This document shows, one piece after another, positions 1 to 7,490 of a stretch of 64,000 bases of DNA. This DNA comes from Leifsonia virtsii (GTDB lineage Bacteria > Actinomycetota > Actinomycetes > Actinomycetales > Microbacteriaceae), in assembly GCF_030433675.1 (NCBI RefSeq), contig NZ_JAROCB010000001.1, forward strand, positions 555,333 through 619,332, in the 5' to 3' direction. The notes beneath the pieces were generated by a model. The model searched no databases. It was not told the DNA's origin and was given only the letters and a program-made list of their open reading frames with translations. Each line of letters begins with the position of its first letter. Within the stretch, counting starts at the first letter, position 1. Both the position numbers and the translations under genes were made by a program.

Positions 1-409
1 TCGCGGCCAGGTCGGGGTCGTCGGCCCAGCCGCCGTCGCCGCCGAGCGCGGCCACGGTCGTGACGCCGGCTCCGTGCAGGGCGCTCACGGCCTCCGTCAG
101 CCACGCCGAGAAGGGGCCTTCGTCGGCGGCCCACGGCACCGAGAGGTAGACCGTGCGCAGGCGGTGCGCGGCGGCGAAGGAGGCGAGCGCCTGCGGCTCG
201 AACTGGGGCATCCCCTGCCCGCGCGCGTCCACCGCCGGGTCGATCGGGTTGCCCCACGCCCACATGGAGGTGATCGCGGACGCCGGCGAGGTCCCGTCGG
301 TCCGGGTGCTCACGGCCGCCGCCGGCGAGGTTGCGGCGAGGGTGGCTCCGGAGAGGGCGACCGTGAGGACGGACGCGGCGATCGCGGCCTTGAGACGTCG
401 AACCCGCAT
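1..409 (-). CDS. secreted protein, truncated at the window edge
   Basis: Only the first 136 codons are inside the window; the gene runs off the left edge. The start is the ATG at 409, preceded by a GGAAGGG ribosome site about 7 nt upstream. The N-terminus is a clear Sec signal peptide: basic residues (MRVRRLK), a hydrophobic alanine/valine-rich stretch, and an Ala-x-Ala cleavage region near residues 29-32. There is no lipobox cysteine. The mature part begins with a tryptophan-rich segment (SMWAWGNPID) followed by alternating strand-like (RTVYLSVPW, TTVAALGG) and helix-like segments, which suggests a TIM-barrel exported enzyme such as a glycoside hydrolase. That last point is inference; I do not recognise the family. 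A TAGACT -10 lies on the same strand at 492-497. Confidence 0.75.
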   Translation of the reverse strand, partial: MRVRRLKAAIAASVLTVALSGATLAATSPAAAVSTRTDGTSPASAITSMWAWGNPIDPAVDARGQGMPQFEPQALASFAAAHRLRTVYLSVPWAADEGPFSAWLTEAVSALHGAGVTTVAALGGDGGWADDPDLAA

Positions 410-507
410 GGCACACCCTTCCTGGACAGGACACTTTCGGCACTGCGGTTTCGGGTGTGCAGTACGTCCATCATGTCAGGATCCACGGCGGAGTCTATGC
501 CGCATTC

Positions 508-553
508 GGGGTACACGAAACGGGGCACAGGTGTGCCCCACTTCGTTGTCCCC
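508..553 (-). terminator. hairpin downstream of the LLM-class oxidoreductase
   Basis: An 18-bp perfect palindrome (GGGGCACA at 522-529, TGTGCCCC at 532-539) sits inside a weaker outer pairing of GGGG (508-511) with CCCC (550-553). It begins 12 nt past the stop codon of the minus-strand gene ending at 565, so termination is the simplest role. There is no U-tract. Confidence 0.5.
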
Positions 554-564
554 TCGACCAGGTG

Positions 565-1590
565 CTAGTGGCGCCAGCCGAGCGCGGGGGCGATCTGGGT
601 GACGATCGTCTCCAGCAGGTGGGCGTTGTAGTCGACGCCCAGCTGGTTCGGGACGGTGACGAGCAGCGTGTCGGCGTCGGCCACCGCGGCGTCCTCCCGC
701 AGCTCCTCGACGATCCGCTCGGGCTCGCCGACGTAGCTCTTGCCGAACCGCGCGAGACCCCCGTCGAGGTGCCCGACCTGGTCGTGCCGGTCGGCGAGCG
801 CCGAGGCGCCGAAGTACCGGCGGTCGAGGTCGGTCGTGATCGGCAGGATGCTGCGGCTGACCGACACGCGCGGCTCCCGCTCCCAGCCGGCGGCCTTCCA
901 GGCGTCCCGGTACTGCTGCAGCTGCTCGGCGTGGAGGTCGGAGAACGGCACGCCGGTGTCCTCGGTGAGGAGGGTCGAGCTCATGAGATTCATGCCCTGC
1001 TCGGCCGCCCAGGCCGCGGTCGCTCGTGTACCGGCGCCCCACCAGATCCGGTCGCCGAGGCTGGGGGACTGCGGCTCGATCGCGAGCGCGCCGCGCTGGC
1101 CGCCGGTCATGGACGGGTTCGCCTCCGCCACGCCTGCCCCGGCGATCGCCGCGCGGAACAGCTCGGTGTGCCGGCGGGCCATGTCCGCATCCGTCTCGCC
1201 CTCGGCGGGCACGTAGCCGAACGACTCCGACCCGCGCAGCGCCGTCTCGGGTGATCCGCGGCTGACGCCGAGCTGGAGCCGGCCGCCGCTGATCAGGTCG
1301 GCCGCCGCCGCGTCCTCGGCCATGTAGAGCGGGTTCTCGTAGCGCATGTCGATCACGGCCGTCCCGATCTCGATGCTCGAGGTGCGCGCGCCGATCGCGG
1401 CGAGCAGGGGGAAGGGCGACGCCAGCTGCGGCGCGAAGTGGTGGACGCGGACGAACGCGCCGTCCGCTCCGAGTTCCTCGGCCGCGACGGCCAGCTCGAT
1501 GGTCTGCGTGAGGGCGTCGGCCGCGGTGCGCGACACGGAGCCCGGGATGGGCTGGTAGTGCCCGAAGCTGAGGAACCCGATGCGTTTCAC
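565..1590 (-). CDS. LLM-class flavin-dependent oxidoreductase (luciferase-like)
   Basis: A 341-residue protein of the bacterial luciferase-like monooxygenase family, which uses reduced F420 or FMN. The start is taken as the GTG at 1590 (product begins with KRIGFLSFGHY), because a GGAG motif lies 5 nt upstream and the family begins just here; the reading frame stays open further upstream but without family similarity. Family hallmarks are visible: the N-terminal beta strand, AEELGADGAFVRVHH, the IEIGTAVIDMRYENPLY segment, GGRLQLGVSRGSPE, and a C-terminal LGVDYNAHLLETI helix region. Substrate is not predictable from sequence. It is divergent from the metallo-hydrolase gene starting at 1673, leaving 82 bp for two promoters. 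Confidence 0.88.
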   Translation of the reverse strand: MKRIGFLSFGHYQPIPGSVSRTAADALTQTIELAVAAEELGADGAFVRVHHFAPQLASPFPLLAAIGARTSSIEIGTAVIDMRYENPLYMAEDAAAADLISGGRLQLGVSRGSPETALRGSESFGYVPAEGETDADMARRHTELFRAAIAGAGVAEANPSMTGGQRGALAIEPQSPSLGDRIWWGAGTRATAAWAAEQGMNLMSSTLLTEDTGVPFSDLHAEQLQQYRDAWKAAGWEREPRVSVSRSILPITTDLDRRYFGASALADRHDQVGHLDGGLARFGKSYVGEPERIVEELREDAAVADADTLLVTVPNQLGVDYNAHLLETIVTQIAPALGWRH

Positions 1591-1659
1591 ATCCACTCCA
1601 ATCGGTCCTGCGTGCAGCGTATTCCGTCGGACCCCTCTCCGGGGCGGCGGCACCGCGGC

Positions 1660-1665
1660 TAGGCT
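1660..1665 (+). promoter_or_regulatory. -10 hexamer TAGGCT, predicted leaderless start
   Basis: TAGGCT ends 7 nt before the ATG at 1673, placing the expected transcription start at the start codon itself. No Shine-Dalgarno sequence is present. No clear -35 is visible. Confidence 0.55.
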
Positions 1666-1672
1666 CGCGGAC

Positions 1673-2497
1673 ATGGCGGAGTGGCTGTGCGCGACCTGCG
1701 CGGTGGAGACGACCCCGATCGTGGACGAGACGGGCGAGCGTCCGCCCGCGGCCTGCCCGATCTGCGAGGACGAGCGGCAGTACGTGCCGCCCACCGGTCA
1801 GGAGTGGACGACGCTGCAACGCCTCCAGCGCGACGGCGAGCGCGTGGTGGTCACCGAGCTCGAGCCCGACCTGTACGGCCTGCGCAGTGAGCCGCGGGTC
1901 GGCATCGGGCAGCAGAGCATCCTGCTGCGCACCCCGGAGGGGAACCTGCTGTGGGACCCCACCGGCTACGTCGACGAGGCCGCAGCCGCCGCCGTGCAGG
2001 ACCTCGGCGGCGCCGCCGTGATCGCGACCAGCCACCCGCACATGTTCGGCGCGCAGGTGAGCTGGTCGCGCATGCTGGGCGACCCTCCCGTGCTCGTCAA
2101 CGCGGCCGATCGGCACTGGGTGCAGCGGGAGGACGCGGCCATCCGGTCGTGGACGGGCGAGATCGAGGTGCTGCCCGGCGTCACCCTGCGCACGGTCGGC
2201 GGGCACTTCCCCGGGAGCGCGGTGGTGCACTGGGATCGCGGCGTCGTGCTCAGCGGGGACACCGTGTTTCCCGGGCCGTCGCAGAAGTGGGTGACGTTCC
2301 AGCGCAGCTACCCGAACGACATCCCGCTGTCGGCCGCCGTGGTGCGACGGGTGGCCGACACCGTGTGCGATCGGCCCTTCGACCGGATGTACGGCAACCT
2401 GGGCAACGTCGTCCCGCAGGACGCGCGCGAGGCCGTGCTGCGCTCCGCCGAGCGCTACATCGGCTGGGTGAGCGGCGCGTTCGACCACCTCACGTGA
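1673..2497 (+). CDS. metallo-beta-lactamase-fold protein with N-terminal zinc ribbon and degenerate metal motif
   Basis: A 274-residue protein. The N-terminus carries two CxxC-type pairs (C6/C9 and C28/C31), a likely zinc ribbon. The rest has the metallo-beta-lactamase fold order: strand QSILLRTPEGNLLWDPTG, then H121-P-H123 where HxHxDH is expected, then GGH178FPGS, then LSGD196T. The Asp and second His of HxHxDH are replaced by Phe125 and Gly126, so the second metal site looks incomplete. Hydrolase activity is therefore uncertain; it may bind one metal or none. The ATG at 1673 lies 7 nt after a TAGGCT -10. It converges with thioredoxin with only 22 bp between stops. Confidence 0.85.
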   Translation: MAEWLCATCAVETTPIVDETGERPPAACPICEDERQYVPPTGQEWTTLQRLQRDGERVVVTELEPDLYGLRSEPRVGIGQQSILLRTPEGNLLWDPTGYVDEAAAAAVQDLGGAAVIATSHPHMFGAQVSWSRMLGDPPVLVNAADRHWVQREDAAIRSWTGEIEVLPGVTLRTVGGHFPGSAVVHWDRGVVLSGDTVFPGPSQKWVTFQRSYPNDIPLSAAVVRRVADTVCDRPFDRMYGNLGNVVPQDAREAVLRSAERYIGWVSGAFDHLT

Positions 2498-2519
2498 GCT
2501 GCGGCCGGGCGCGTCCCGG

Positions 2520-2843
2520 TCAGAGGAACGCGGCGAGCTCCAGCTCCATGGCGGGCTTCGGCTTGGCGCCGATGATCGTCTTGACGACCTCCCCGTCCTG
2601 GAACACCTGCATCACCGGCAGGGCGAGCGCCTTGTAGGCGACCGTCGTCTCCATGTTCTCGTCGGCGTTGATCTTGACGATGCGGATGCGGTCGGCGTGC
2701 TCCTCCTGCAGCTGCTGCAGGATGGGCGACAGCGCGCGGCACGGACCGCACCACTCCGCCCAGAACTCTACGACCGTGGTGCCGGGGGCCGCGAGCACCT
2801 CATCTCGGAAGCTGGCGTCCGTGACGCTCTCGATCGTGGTCAT
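2520..2843 (-). CDS. trxA: thioredoxin
   Basis: A 107-residue cytoplasmic disulfide reductase with the classical active site WCGPC (C32 and C35) and the cis-proline segment ALALPVMQVFQDGEVV. The length and single domain are those of an ordinary thioredoxin; no signal peptide or membrane segment is present, so it is not a thiol-disulfide protein of the cell envelope. No thioredoxin reductase gene is adjacent. The start ATG at 2843 lies 6 nt after a TAACGT hexamer on the same strand, so the transcript is probably leaderless. It is divergent from the FBP-domain gene at 2927. Confidence 0.95.
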   Translation of the reverse strand: MTTIESVTDASFRDEVLAAPGTTVVEFWAEWCGPCRALSPILQQLQEEHADRIRIVKINADENMETTVAYKALALPVMQVFQDGEVVKTIIGAKPKPAMELELAAFL

Positions 2844-2849
2844 GCGGCC

Positions 2850-2855
2850 ACGTTA
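2850..2855 (-). promoter_or_regulatory. -10 hexamer TAACGT of trxA, predicted leaderless start
   Basis: On the minus strand TAACGT ends 6 nt before the ATG of trxA; no Shine-Dalgarno sequence separates them. Confidence 0.5.
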
Positions 2856-2926
2856 AGGTCTGACCCCGGGGGCAGAGTCAAGCGGTGCCGCGCGGAACCT
2901 GTGCGAGCATGGACGTGGAGGTGCGC

Positions 2927-3427
2927 ATGGAGATCCTGAGCCCGCAGCAGATCCGCGAGTCGTTCGTCAACTGCTCCCGCAGCGAAGCCGAGGAGCTGCC
3001 CCTGCCGCCGGGGCTGCACGAGGTGGACTGGGCCCGGCGCGAGTACCTCGGCTGGCGCGACCCGAAGCTCCCGCAGCGTGGCTACGTCGTCATCCCGACG
3101 ACCGACGGCCCGGTGGGGATCGTGCTGCGCGCCTCGGAGGCGAGCATGCGGTCGCACGCGCCGTCGATGTGCGGCTGGTGCCAGGACGTGCACCTCACCA
3201 ACGACGTCTGGTTCTGGTCCGCGCGCCGAGCGGGCCAGTCCGGCCGCAACGGGCACACGGTCGGGACGCTGGTGTGCGGCGCGTTCGAGTGCAGCGCCAA
3301 CGTGCGCAGGACTCCGCCGCCGTCGTACGTCGGGTTCGACGCCGACCGGGTGGTGGAGGAGAGGATCACCGGCCTCGCCGAGCGGGCCAGGCGCTTCGCC
3401 GCGACGGTGGTCGGAGCCCGCATCTAG
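2927..3427 (+). CDS. FBP-domain treble-clef zinc-finger protein (EF-G-binding-like)
   Basis: A 166-residue protein. The ATG at 2927 is chosen because GGAGG lies 6 nt upstream; another ATG at 2909 has no such site. Four cysteines form two pairs (C82/C85 in MCGWC and C117/C122 in VCGAFEC), matching the treble-clef FBP domain found in FusB-type EF-G-binding proteins and widespread in Actinobacteria. The N-terminal half (ESFVNCSRSEAEELPLP) is also typical of the family. FusB proteins rescue EF-G stalled by fusidic acid, but the chromosomal actinobacterial members have no firmly established role, so function is left open. The stop is 3 bp from the tRNA gene on the other strand. Confidence 0.85.
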   Translation: MEILSPQQIRESFVNCSRSEAEELPLPPGLHEVDWARREYLGWRDPKLPQRGYVVIPTTDGPVGIVLRASEASMRSHAPSMCGWCQDVHLTNDVWFWSARRAGQSGRNGHTVGTLVCGAFECSANVRRTPPPSYVGFDADRVVEERITGLAERARRFAATVVGARI

Positions 3428-3430
3428 TCG

Positions 3431-3513
3431 TGCCGCTGGTGGGACTCGAACCCACACGCCCTTTCGGACAAAGCATTTTGAGTGCTCCGCGTCTGCCATT
3501 CCGCCACAGCGGC
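3431..3513 (-). tRNA. tRNA-Leu (anticodon CAA)
   Basis: On the minus strand the 83-nt segment folds as a class II tRNA: acceptor stem GCCGCTG with CAGCGGC, an anticodon stem GAGCA/TGCTT around the loop CTCAAAA giving anticodon CAA (reads TTG), a variable arm typical of leucine tRNAs, and a T-arm containing GGTTCGAGTCC. The discriminator base is A and CCA is not encoded. Confidence 0.93.
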
Positions 3514-3538
3514 GCACAACATCACCTGAACAATACCG

Positions 3539-3544
3539 TAGGCT
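3539..3544 (+). promoter_or_regulatory. -10 hexamer TAGGCT, predicted leaderless start of pdtaR
   Basis: TAGGCT ends 7 nt before the GTG at 3552. No ribosome binding site lies between, so translation probably begins at the transcript end. Confidence 0.55.
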
Positions 3545-3551
3545 TTTCCTC

Positions 3552-4157
3552 GTGACTGACCAGGAAACGACTCCCACCGCACCCCGCCGCGTCGTCGTGG
3601 CGGAGGACGAATCGCTCATCCGCCTCGACATCGTCGAGATCCTGCGCGACAACGGTTTCGAGGTCGTCGGGGAGGCCGGCGACGGCGAGACGGCCGTCGC
3701 GCTGGCGACCGAACTGCGGCCCGACCTGGTGATCATGGACGTCAAGATGCCCCAGCTCGACGGCATCTCGGCGGCCGAGCGCCTCTCGAAGGACCACATC
3801 GCGCCCGTCGTGCTGCTGACCGCGTTCAGCCAGAAGGAGCTCGTGGAGCGCGCGACCGAGGCCGGTGCCCTGGCCTACGTCGTGAAGCCGTTCACGCCGA
3901 ACGACCTGCTGCCCGCGATCGAGATCGCGCTCGCCCGCTACCAGCAGATCATCGCGCTCGAGGCCGAGGTCTCCGACATGGTGCAGCGGTTCGAGACCCG
4001 CAAGCTGGTCGACCGCGCGAAGGGCCTGCTCAACGAGAAGATGGGCCTCAGCGAGCCGGAGGCGTTCCGCTGGATCCAGAAGGCCTCCATGGACCGTCGA
4101 CTCACCATGCACGACGTCGCCCAGGCGATCATCGACCAGCTCGCCCCCAAGAAGTAA
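3552..4157 (+). CDS. pdtaR: ANTAR-domain response regulator (PdtaR-like)
   Basis: A 201-residue response regulator. The receiver domain (residues about 13-125) has the acidic pocket AEDE (E18, D19), phospho-acceptor D63 in LVIMDVKMP, T90 and K112 in VKPF. The C-terminal ANTAR domain (about 140-200) contains KLVDRAKGLLNEKMGLSEPEAFRWIQ. ANTAR domains bind paired-hairpin RNA and antiterminate transcription, so this is a signal-controlled RNA-binding regulator; M. tuberculosis Rv1626 (PdtaR) has the same layout and its partner kinase is PdtaS. No histidine kinase gene is adjacent here, so the pair is split or outside the window. The start is GTG at 3552. Confidence 0.93.
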   Translation: MTDQETTPTAPRRVVVAEDESLIRLDIVEILRDNGFEVVGEAGDGETAVALATELRPDLVIMDVKMPQLDGISAAERLSKDHIAPVVLLTAFSQKELVERATEAGALAYVVKPFTPNDLLPAIEIALARYQQIIALEAEVSDMVQRFETRKLVDRAKGLLNEKMGLSEPEAFRWIQKASMDRRLTMHDVAQAIIDQLAPKK

Positions 4158-4173
4158 GGGCCTCCCAAGCCGA

Positions 4174-4230
4174 CAGCTCCTGAGTTCTTCGAGCGGATCG
4201 CGGCGATCCGCTCGAAGAAGTCAGGAGCTG
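4174..4230. repeat. long near-perfect palindrome between convergent genes
   Basis: Two 28-nt arms (4174-4201 and 4203-4230) are inverted copies with one mismatch. The left arm begins CAGCTCCTGAGTTCTTCGAG. It lies between the stop codons of pdtaR (4157) and the thioesterase (4239), so a bidirectional terminator is likely. There is no U-tract. A related sequence occurs at 47377-47434. Confidence 0.85.
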
Positions 4231-4238
4231 TTCGCGTG

Positions 4239-4643
4239 TCAGAGCTCCTTGATCAGGTTCGTGATGCGGATCGTGGAGCAGCGGCGGCCCTGGTCGTCCG
4301 TGACGGCGATCTCGTGCGTGGTCAGCGTCCGGCCCAGGTGGATGGGCGTGCACACCCCGGTGACGTAGCCGGTCGTCGCCGAGCGCGTGTGCGACGCGTT
4401 GATCTCGATCCCGACCGCGAGGCGGCCCTCGCCGGCGTAGAGGTTGGCCGACATCGAGCCGAGCGACTCGCCCAGCACGACGTAGGCGCCGCCGTGGAGC
4501 AGGTCGGCGGGCTGCGTGTTGCCCTCGACCGGCATGCGCGCCACAGCGCGCTCCACGGTGAACTCGAGCATCTCGATGCCCATCTTCTCGGCCAGTGCGC
4601 CGAGCCCTCTCTGCTGCACGTACGCGAGCGCGTCCTCGGTCAT
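4239..4643 (-). CDS. PaaI/YdiI-type hotdog-fold acyl-CoA thioesterase
   Basis: A 134-residue single hotdog domain. The family's helix segment reads QPADLLHGGAYVVLGESLGS: the HGG turn and the catalytic acidic residue in GES are present. The central strands GIEINASHTRSATTGYVTG and the C-terminal TIRITNL strand complete the fold. Members hydrolyse aromatic or polyketide acyl-CoA esters such as 1,4-dihydroxy-2-naphthoyl-CoA in menaquinone synthesis; no menaquinone gene is adjacent, so the substrate is open. The ATG at 4643 is preceded by AGGAG about 9 nt upstream. It is divergent from polA with 57 bp between starts. Confidence 0.88.
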   Translation of the reverse strand: MTEDALAYVQQRGLGALAEKMGIEMLEFTVERAVARMPVEGNTQPADLLHGGAYVVLGESLGSMSANLYAGEGRLAVGIEINASHTRSATTGYVTGVCTPIHLGRTLTTHEIAVTDDQGRRCSTIRITNLIKEL

Positions 4644-4688
4644 CCTCGGCCTCTCCTGACGGTCGTCTGGACTGTCACCGGCCCCTTG

Positions 4689-4694
4689 TAGGCT
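4689..4694 (+). promoter_or_regulatory. -10 hexamer TAGGCT of polA, predicted leaderless start
   Basis: TAGGCT ends 6 nt before the GTG start of polA at 4701. No Shine-Dalgarno sequence is present. Confidence 0.55.
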
Positions 4695-4700
4695 GGCCTG

Positions 4701-7388
4701 GTGTCAGACTCCGAAAAGCCTACCCTCCTCGTCATAGACGGCCATTCGCTCGCGTTCCGGGCCTTCTACGCACTCCCGGTGGACAGCTTCGTGAACCGCG
4801 AGGGTCAGCACACGAACGCGATCCACGGCTTCATCGCGATGTTCATCAACCTGCTGCAGCAGCAGAAGCCGACCCACCTCGCGGTCGCGTTCGACATCTC
4901 CCGCTACTCGTTCCGCACGCGCGAGTACCCGGAGTACAAGGGCACCCGCGGCGAGACGCCGTCGGAGTTCGCCGGACAGGTCCCGCTGCTCGAAGAAGCC
5001 CTGCACGCGATGAACGTGACGACCATCGCGAAGGAGGACTACGAGGCCGACGACATCCTCGCCACCCTCGCGCGACAGGGCGTCGAGCAGGGCTTCCGGG
5101 TGCTGCTGGTGTCGGGCGACCGCGACACCATCCAGCTCGTCAACGACGACGTGACGCTGTTGTACCCGAACGTCCGGGGCGTCTCCGAGCTCAAGATCTA
5201 CGACCCGGCGGCGGTGCGCGAGAAGTACGGCATCGATCCGCACCAGTATCCCGAGATCGCGGCCCTCGTCGGCGAGACCAGCGACAACCTGATCGGCATC
5301 GACAAGGTCGGCGAGAAGACCGCCGTCAAGTGGGTGCAGCAGTACGGCACGGTCGAGAACATCGTCGCGCACGCCGACGAGATCAAGGGAGTGGTCGGCC
5401 AGAACCTGCGCGACCAGAAGGAGAACGCGCTGCGCAACCGCCGGCTGAACCAGCTGCGCGACGACGTGGAGCTGCCGATCGGCCCGGCCGACCTGGAGCG
5501 GAAGCCGCTCAACGAGAGCGCGGTGCGCGACATCTTCGCGCGGCTGCAGTTCAAGACGCTGCTCGAGCGACTGATGAAGACGGCGGCAGAAGAGGGCATG
5601 CTCGACGGCGCGGCGGGTGCCCTCGAGGTCGGCGACGCGGGTGCGGTGAGCGCGCCCGCGGTGCGCACGATGATCGACGAGGAGCTCGCGAACTGGCTGG
5701 CCAAAGCCTCGGCAGACGGCAACGCGGTCGCCGTGCAGCTGGAGACCGGCCCCGCAGGGCTGGGTGGTCCGAGATTGGCGGGCTTCGGCCTCGCCACCGC
5801 CGACGACTCCGTCTACGTGCCGTGGGTCGCCGGCCGGCCCGACTACACCGCGCTGGAGGAGTGGCTCGCGAGCAGCGCTCCGAAGTACTTCTTCCACGCC
5901 AAGCCGCAGTTCAAGGCTCTGAGCCGCGCCGGCTTCGTCGTCGACGGGCTCGCCTTCGATACGCGCATCGCCTCCTGGCTCGTGAAGCCGGGCGCCGCCG
6001 CGCAGTCCCTCGCCGAGCAGGTCTACGAGGTGCTCGGCGAGACGCTGCCCGTCTCCGACCCGAACCAGCTCGTCCCGATCAACGATGCGGTCAGCCCGGC
6101 CACCGAGGCGTGGTTCATCCGCCGTGTCGCCGAGGGGCAGATGATCGCGCTCGACGAGGGCACCCGCGGGGTGCTCGACGACATCGAGCTGCCGCTGGTC
6201 GCCGTGCTCGCCGAGATGGAGCTGAACGGCGTCACCATCGACAGCGCCGTGCTCGCCCGGCTGCGCGGCCAGCTCACCGACAAGGCCAACGACTTCGCGG
6301 CGCAGGCGTACGCGCAGATCGGGCACGAGATCAACCTCGGCTCGCCGAAGCAGCTCCAGCAGGTCCTCTTCGAGGAGCTCGGGATGCCGAAGACGCGCGC
6401 CACGAAGACCGGCTACTCGACCGACGCCGGATCGCTGGCCGACCTGCAGGAGAAGAACCCGCATCCGTTCCTCGGCCTGCTGCTGCAGCACCGCGACGCG
6501 ACCAAGCTCAAGCAGATCGTCGAGACCCTCGAGCGGTCGGTCGAGGGCGACGGCCGCATCCACACCACCTACGACCAGACCGGCACGAGCACGGGCCGCA
6601 TCTCGTCGAACGACCCGAACCTGCAGAACATCCCGATCCGCACGGAGGAGGGGCGGGAGATCCGCGCCGCGTTCCGGCACGGCGAGGGCTTCGAGACGCT
6701 CCTGACCGCCGATTACTCGCAGATCGAGATGCGGATCATGGCGCACCTCTCCGAAGACCCGGGCCTCATCGAGGCGTTCAACGCGGGGGAGGACCTGCAC
6801 CGGTTCGTCGGCTCCCGCGTCTTCGGGGTCTCGCCGGCCGAGGTCACCCCTGCCATGCGCACCAAGGTCAAGGCGATGTCGTACGGCCTCGCCTACGGCC
6901 TGAGCGCGTTCGGCCTCTCGAAGCAGCTGCGCATCGAGACCTCCGAGGCGCGCCAGCTGATGAGCGACTACTTCGAGAGGTTCGGCTCGGTGCGCGACTA
7001 CCTGCGCAACGTGGTCGAGCAGGCGCGCGTCGACGGCTTCACCGAGACGATCTTCGGCCGCCGCCGGCCGTTCGCCGACCTCACCTCGACCAACCGCGTC
7101 CTGCGCGAGAACGCCGAACGCCAGGCGCTGAACGCGCCCATCCAGGGCTCGGCCGCCGACATCATGAAGGTCGCGATGCTCGGCATCGCGGGCGACATGA
7201 TCGACCAGCGCCTGGAATCCCGGATGCTGCTGCAGGTGCACGACGAGCTCATCTTCGAGGTGGCGACGGGCGAGTGGGACGCGCTGGAGTCGATCGTGCG
7301 CACCCGCATGGCGGGCGCCGCCGACCTCCGGGTTCCGCTCGAGGTGCAGGTCGGCCGCGGCGCGAACTGGGACGCCGCCGCGCACTGA
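4701..7388 (+). CDS. polA: DNA polymerase I
   Basis: An 895-residue repair and Okazaki-fragment polymerase. The N-terminal 5'-3' exonuclease (about 1-300) shows LLVIDGHSLAFRAFYAL, EADD, GDRDTIQL and SDNLIGI. The middle 3'-5' exonuclease-like region lacks the catalytic acids: where FDTET is expected the sequence reads VQLET, and the later aspartate motif is also lost, so proofreading is predicted absent, as in many actinobacterial and Thermus enzymes. The polymerase domain has motif A (DYSQIEMR, D671), the O-helix RTKVKAMSYGLAYG and motif C (QVHDE, D848). Start is GTG at 4701. It is monocistronic and divergent from the thioesterase. Confidence 0.97.
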   Translation: MSDSEKPTLLVIDGHSLAFRAFYALPVDSFVNREGQHTNAIHGFIAMFINLLQQQKPTHLAVAFDISRYSFRTREYPEYKGTRGETPSEFAGQVPLLEEALHAMNVTTIAKEDYEADDILATLARQGVEQGFRVLLVSGDRDTIQLVNDDVTLLYPNVRGVSELKIYDPAAVREKYGIDPHQYPEIAALVGETSDNLIGIDKVGEKTAVKWVQQYGTVENIVAHADEIKGVVGQNLRDQKENALRNRRLNQLRDDVELPIGPADLERKPLNESAVRDIFARLQFKTLLERLMKTAAEEGMLDGAAGALEVGDAGAVSAPAVRTMIDEELANWLAKASADGNAVAVQLETGPAGLGGPRLAGFGLATADDSVYVPWVAGRPDYTALEEWLASSAPKYFFHAKPQFKALSRAGFVVDGLAFDTRIASWLVKPGAAAQSLAEQVYEVLGETLPVSDPNQLVPINDAVSPATEAWFIRRVAEGQMIALDEGTRGVLDDIELPLVAVLAEMELNGVTIDSAVLARLRGQLTDKANDFAAQAYAQIGHEINLGSPKQLQQVLFEELGMPKTRATKTGYSTDAGSLADLQEKNPHPFLGLLLQHRDATKLKQIVETLERSVEGDGRIHTTYDQTGTSTGRISSNDPNLQNIPIRTEEGREIRAAFRHGEGFETLLTADYSQIEMRIMAHLSEDPGLIEAFNAGEDLHRFVGSRVFGVSPAEVTPAMRTKVKAMSYGLAYGLSAFGLSKQLRIETSEARQLMSDYFERFGSVRDYLRNVVEQARVDGFTETIFGRRRPFADLTSTNRVLRENAERQALNAPIQGSAADIMKVAMLGIAGDMIDQRLESRMLLQVHDELIFEVATGEWDALESIVRTRMAGAADLRVPLEVQVGRGANWDAAAH

Positions 7389-7403
7389 GCCGGGGCCGGG
7401 TCG

Positions 7404-7440
7404 TCGTCCACAGGGCGGAGCGTCCGACGACTTGTCCACA
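7404..7440 (+). promoter_or_regulatory. pair of DnaA-box-like 9-mers
   Basis: TTGTCCACA at 7432-7440 equals the consensus DnaA box of Streptomyces-type Actinobacteria, and TCGTCCACA at 7404-7412 differs by one base. Both are in the same orientation, 28 bp apart, in the short space after polA. Only two boxes are present, so this is not an origin; a DnaA-titration or regulatory site is possible. Confidence 0.3.
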
Positions 7441-7478
7441 CCTTCGGCCTTTCCGTGCCGCCGGGACGCGGTCGTCGG

Positions 7479-7484
7479 TAGTGT
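7479..7484 (+). promoter_or_regulatory. -10 hexamer TAGTGT, predicted leaderless start
   Basis: TAGTGT ends 6 nt before the ATG at 7491, with no ribosome binding site between. Confidence 0.5.
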
Positions 7485-7490
7485 CGAAGC

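Noticed and set aside
476-2488. A 670-codon minus-strand frame spanning the luciferase-like and metallo-hydrolase genes
   Set aside because: It is a shadow in another frame; the genes it crosses have full family motifs.
3431-3513. Possible phage attachment site at the tRNA-Leu gene
   Set aside because: No repeat of the tRNA 3' end and no integrase occur in the window.
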